Origin: Lachnospiraceae bacterium
Lineage (GTDB): Bacteria > Bacillota > Clostridia > Lachnospirales > Lachnospiraceae
Direction: 5' to 3'
Length of the DNA: 64,000 bases
NCBI GenBank assembly: GCA_021771755.1
Contig: JAETOL010000009.1
Span: 1-64,000, forward strand
Shown: positions 62,519 through 64,000 of the stretch, piece after piece
Layout of the letters: each line of letters opens with the position of its first letter
How positions within the stretch are numbered: the stretch's first letter is position 1
The notes under the pieces: generated by a model
Told to the model about the DNA's origin: nothing
Databases searched by the model: none
What the model saw: only the letters and a program-made list of their open reading frames with translations
Position numbers and translations under genes: made by a program

Positions 62519-63169
62519 ATGGAACAGCGAAAAGCCGTAAGCAAAAAAAAGCGCAAGCCGACCGGTAAAAATTCCAGAAAAAGAAGATCCGGTATTTCTT
62601 TAAATAGAATCAATATAAAACTTATTGCAGGGGCTGTTGTGGCAGCAGCCCTTGTCATAGGGCTTATTTTTGCAGTGAAAGGCTGCAGTGCAGGTAATAA
62701 GACACCGGAAAAGGCAGTGAAAACACTTATAACGTCATATTTAAAGGGAAAAGAAAAAAAAGCATTAAAATGTTATGATGTTAAAAAGGCAGATGATGAT
62801 CTTCAAACGGAGATTTCAGCTACCATTAAGTATTTTCAGGCCCATAATCCGAAAAAAACAAAGATAACTGCATGTGATACGATATATAAAAACGGAAAAG
62901 ATGCGTATGTATATATTATTTACAATCTTATTCTGGAAAATGGCCAGTCCTATCCATGCATCAGTACTTATATGACGCAGCAGAAGGAAGACGGAAAATA
63001 TCGTATTCTTGCTCCTTCAGAAATTACGGACGAGATGAAAAAAGAAGCGGCAGAAAAATATGCTTTATTTATGGAAACAGATCCTTATAAACAGTATGTG
63101 ACAGCATACGAGACATTTACCAAAAAGAATCCGGGCTATGAAGAAAAGCTTGCTGCGAAGCTGAAATAA
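62519..63169 (+). CDS. Membrane-anchored protein of unknown function
   Basis: A 216-aa protein with a strongly basic N-terminus (MEQRKAVSKKKRKPTGKNSRKRR), one membrane helix near residues 33-52 (LIAGAVVAAALVIGLIFAV), and an extracytoplasmic domain that may have an NTF2-like fold (PEKAVKTLITSYLKGKEKKALKCY is typical of such stress or accumulation-associated domains). It lies 16 bases after gyrA; GAGGT precedes. No function is assigned. Confidence 0.7.
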   Translation: MEQRKAVSKKKRKPTGKNSRKRRSGISLNRINIKLIAGAVVAAALVIGLIFAVKGCSAGNKTPEKAVKTLITSYLKGKEKKALKCYDVKKADDDLQTEISATIKYFQAHNPKKTKITACDTIYKNGKDAYVYIIYNLILENGQSYPCISTYMTQQKEDGKYRILAPSEITDEMKKEAAEKYALFMETDPYKQYVTAYETFTKKNPGYEEKLAAKLK

Positions 63170-63197
63170 CAGATCTGTATAAAAAGGAGGAGCTGAG

Positions 63198-63917
63198 ATG
63201 AAGAGAATCATAATGATGGTGCTGAAAAACCTTCCTTTTGTTCCGTTTGCATGGTTTAAATTGTGCTGGTATGCATCTCATGTTGATAACTATACAGAAG
63301 GAGAGCGGTACGCGCTCCTTAAGATGATCGACAGACGGGCGAATAAAGGTGGAAATATTACCATTGATGCCCATGGAGTAGAAAATATACCAAAGGAAAA
63401 TGGTTTTATTTTTTATCCGAATCATCAGGGTCTATATGATGTGCTTGCAATCATGGCACCGTGTCCGGTTCCATTTTCTGTTGTTGCAAAAAAAGAAGTA
63501 GGGAATGTTCCGTTCTTGAAACAGGTATTTGCCTGTATGAAAGCTTTTTTGATAGACAGAGAAGATATCAGGCAGTCTATGCAGGTGATCATTAATGTGA
63601 CGAAAGAAGTAAAACAGGGGCGTAATTATCTTATTTTTGCTGAAGGAACAAGAAGTAAAAAAGGAAATCATCCTCAGGAATTTAAGGGCGGCAGCTTTAA
63701 AGCTGCAATGAAGGCAAAATGCCCGATTATACCAGTTGCGCTGATTGATTCCTATAAATCTTTTGACACAGGATCTGCGGCTCCTATTATTGTACAGGTG
63801 CACTTTTTGGAGCCGATGATGTATGAAGAATATAAGGATATGAAATCCACAGAGATTGCTGCGGAAGTGAAACGCAGGGTGGAAGATACAATAAAGAAAA
63901 ATGGCGGATGGGATTGA
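63198..63917 (+). CDS. plsC: 1-acyl-sn-glycerol-3-phosphate acyltransferase (PlsC family)
   Basis: A 239-aa membrane-bound acyltransferase that makes phosphatidic acid. The HX4D catalytic motif is in FYPNHQGLYDVLAI, the acyl-acceptor motif in FAEGTRSKKG, and the third block in CPIIPVALIDSY. An N-terminal hydrophobic segment associates it with the membrane. AAGGAGGAG precedes the ATG. The following terminator overlaps its last codons. Confidence 0.92.
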   Translation: MKRIIMMVLKNLPFVPFAWFKLCWYASHVDNYTEGERYALLKMIDRRANKGGNITIDAHGVENIPKENGFIFYPNHQGLYDVLAIMAPCPVPFSVVAKKEVGNVPFLKQVFACMKAFLIDREDIRQSMQVIINVTKEVKQGRNYLIFAEGTRSKKGNHPQEFKGGSFKAAMKAKCPIIPVALIDSYKSFDTGSAAPIIVQVHFLEPMMYEEYKDMKSTEIAAEVKRRVEDTIKKNGGWD

Positions 63918-63932
63918 CCACCGCCATTTTTT
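63897..63932. terminator. Bidirectional terminator between plsC and the opposing gene
   Basis: AAAAATGGCGG pairs with CCGCCATTTTT around a 13-base loop. It overlaps the stop codons of both converging genes. Confidence 0.88.
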
Positions 63933-64000
63933 ACATTTCTTTTTTTAGTTTTCGGAAATCTCCGAGAGCTTTCCATCCTATTTTTATGATTTTACGAAGA
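63931..64000 (-). CDS. C-terminal end of a gene running off the window
   Basis: Reading leftward, 22 codons end in TAA at 63931-63933; the residues are LRKIIKIGWKALGDFRKLKKEM. The stretch is basic and could be the tail of a membrane or membrane-bound protein. The converging terminator supports a real gene end. Too short to identify. Confidence 0.45.
   Translation of the reverse strand, partial: LRKIIKIGWKALGDFRKLKKEM

Overview
The window is the replication-origin region of a low-to-moderate GC, Gram-positive, anaerobe-like Firmicute, most likely a member of the Lachnospiraceae (Blautia/Dorea-type). The evidence is the oriC gene order, strong AGGAGG ribosome sites, a SAM-I riboswitch before metK, a CBS/DRTGG-type Mn-pyrophosphatase, and a B. 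subtilis-like holB-ricT-methyltransferase-rsmI block. Assignment below family level is not possible from sequence reading alone.

Layout. Left edge (1-2.4 kb): a probable gene remnant, a threonine-aldolase-like PLP enzyme and a membrane-anchored alpha/beta hydrolase, all but the remnant on the + strand. 2.4-7.4 kb (-): a four-gene ABC-2 exporter with GldG-like and DUF4340-like partners. 7.5-14.8 kb (-): the conserved origin-left block rsmG, mnmG, mnmE, jag/khpB, yidC, yidD, rnpA, rpmH. 14.8-15.3 kb: oriC with a cluster of DnaA boxes; a second, smaller cluster lies between dnaA and dnaN. From here nearly every gene is on the + strand, so the strand switch marks the start of bidirectional replication. 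15.4-22.9 kb: dnaA, dnaN, yaaA, recF, an 860-aa TPR/acidic/AAA-like protein, and rsmA. 23-32.9 kb: a small secreted protein, a candidate structured RNA with a Pho-box-like promoter, an S1-domain protein, a Mn-dependent pyrophosphatase, a flavin reductase, aroK, murA, SAM riboswitch-metK, and a two-component system. 33-45.2 kb: a peptide-type ABC transporter followed by an intracellular GH29 alpha-L-fucosidase, a DeoR regulator, cutC, a large transglutaminase-fold protein and nagB, which looks like one catabolic operon. 45.3-51 kb: a lysine/arginine-decarboxylase-family enzyme, a guanylate-kinase-like protein, holB, ricT, a tRNA methyltransferase and rsmI. 51.1-57.7 kb: an AT-rich accessory island with a ribbon-helix-helix regulator, a HerA/DUF87-type ATPase, a coiled-coil gene broken by one in-frame TGA, an Lgt paralogue and a glycine-rich membrane protein. 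58-64 kb: gyrB, gyrA, a membrane-anchored protein, plsC and the end of an opposing gene.

Two places could hold undescribed biology. The first is the 33-45 kb operon. A peptide importer, cytoplasmic fucosidase, cytoplasmic transglutaminase-fold protein (the fold of peptide:N-glycanase) and glucosamine-6-P deaminase could together salvage fucosylated GlcNAc-peptide stubs of N-glycans. The second is the 51-57.7 kb island, where an RHH-controlled pumping-type ATPase sits with a coiled-coil protein, a lipoprotein-lipidation paralogue and a membrane protein of unknown family. Both are inferences from gene content and context; no homology search was possible.
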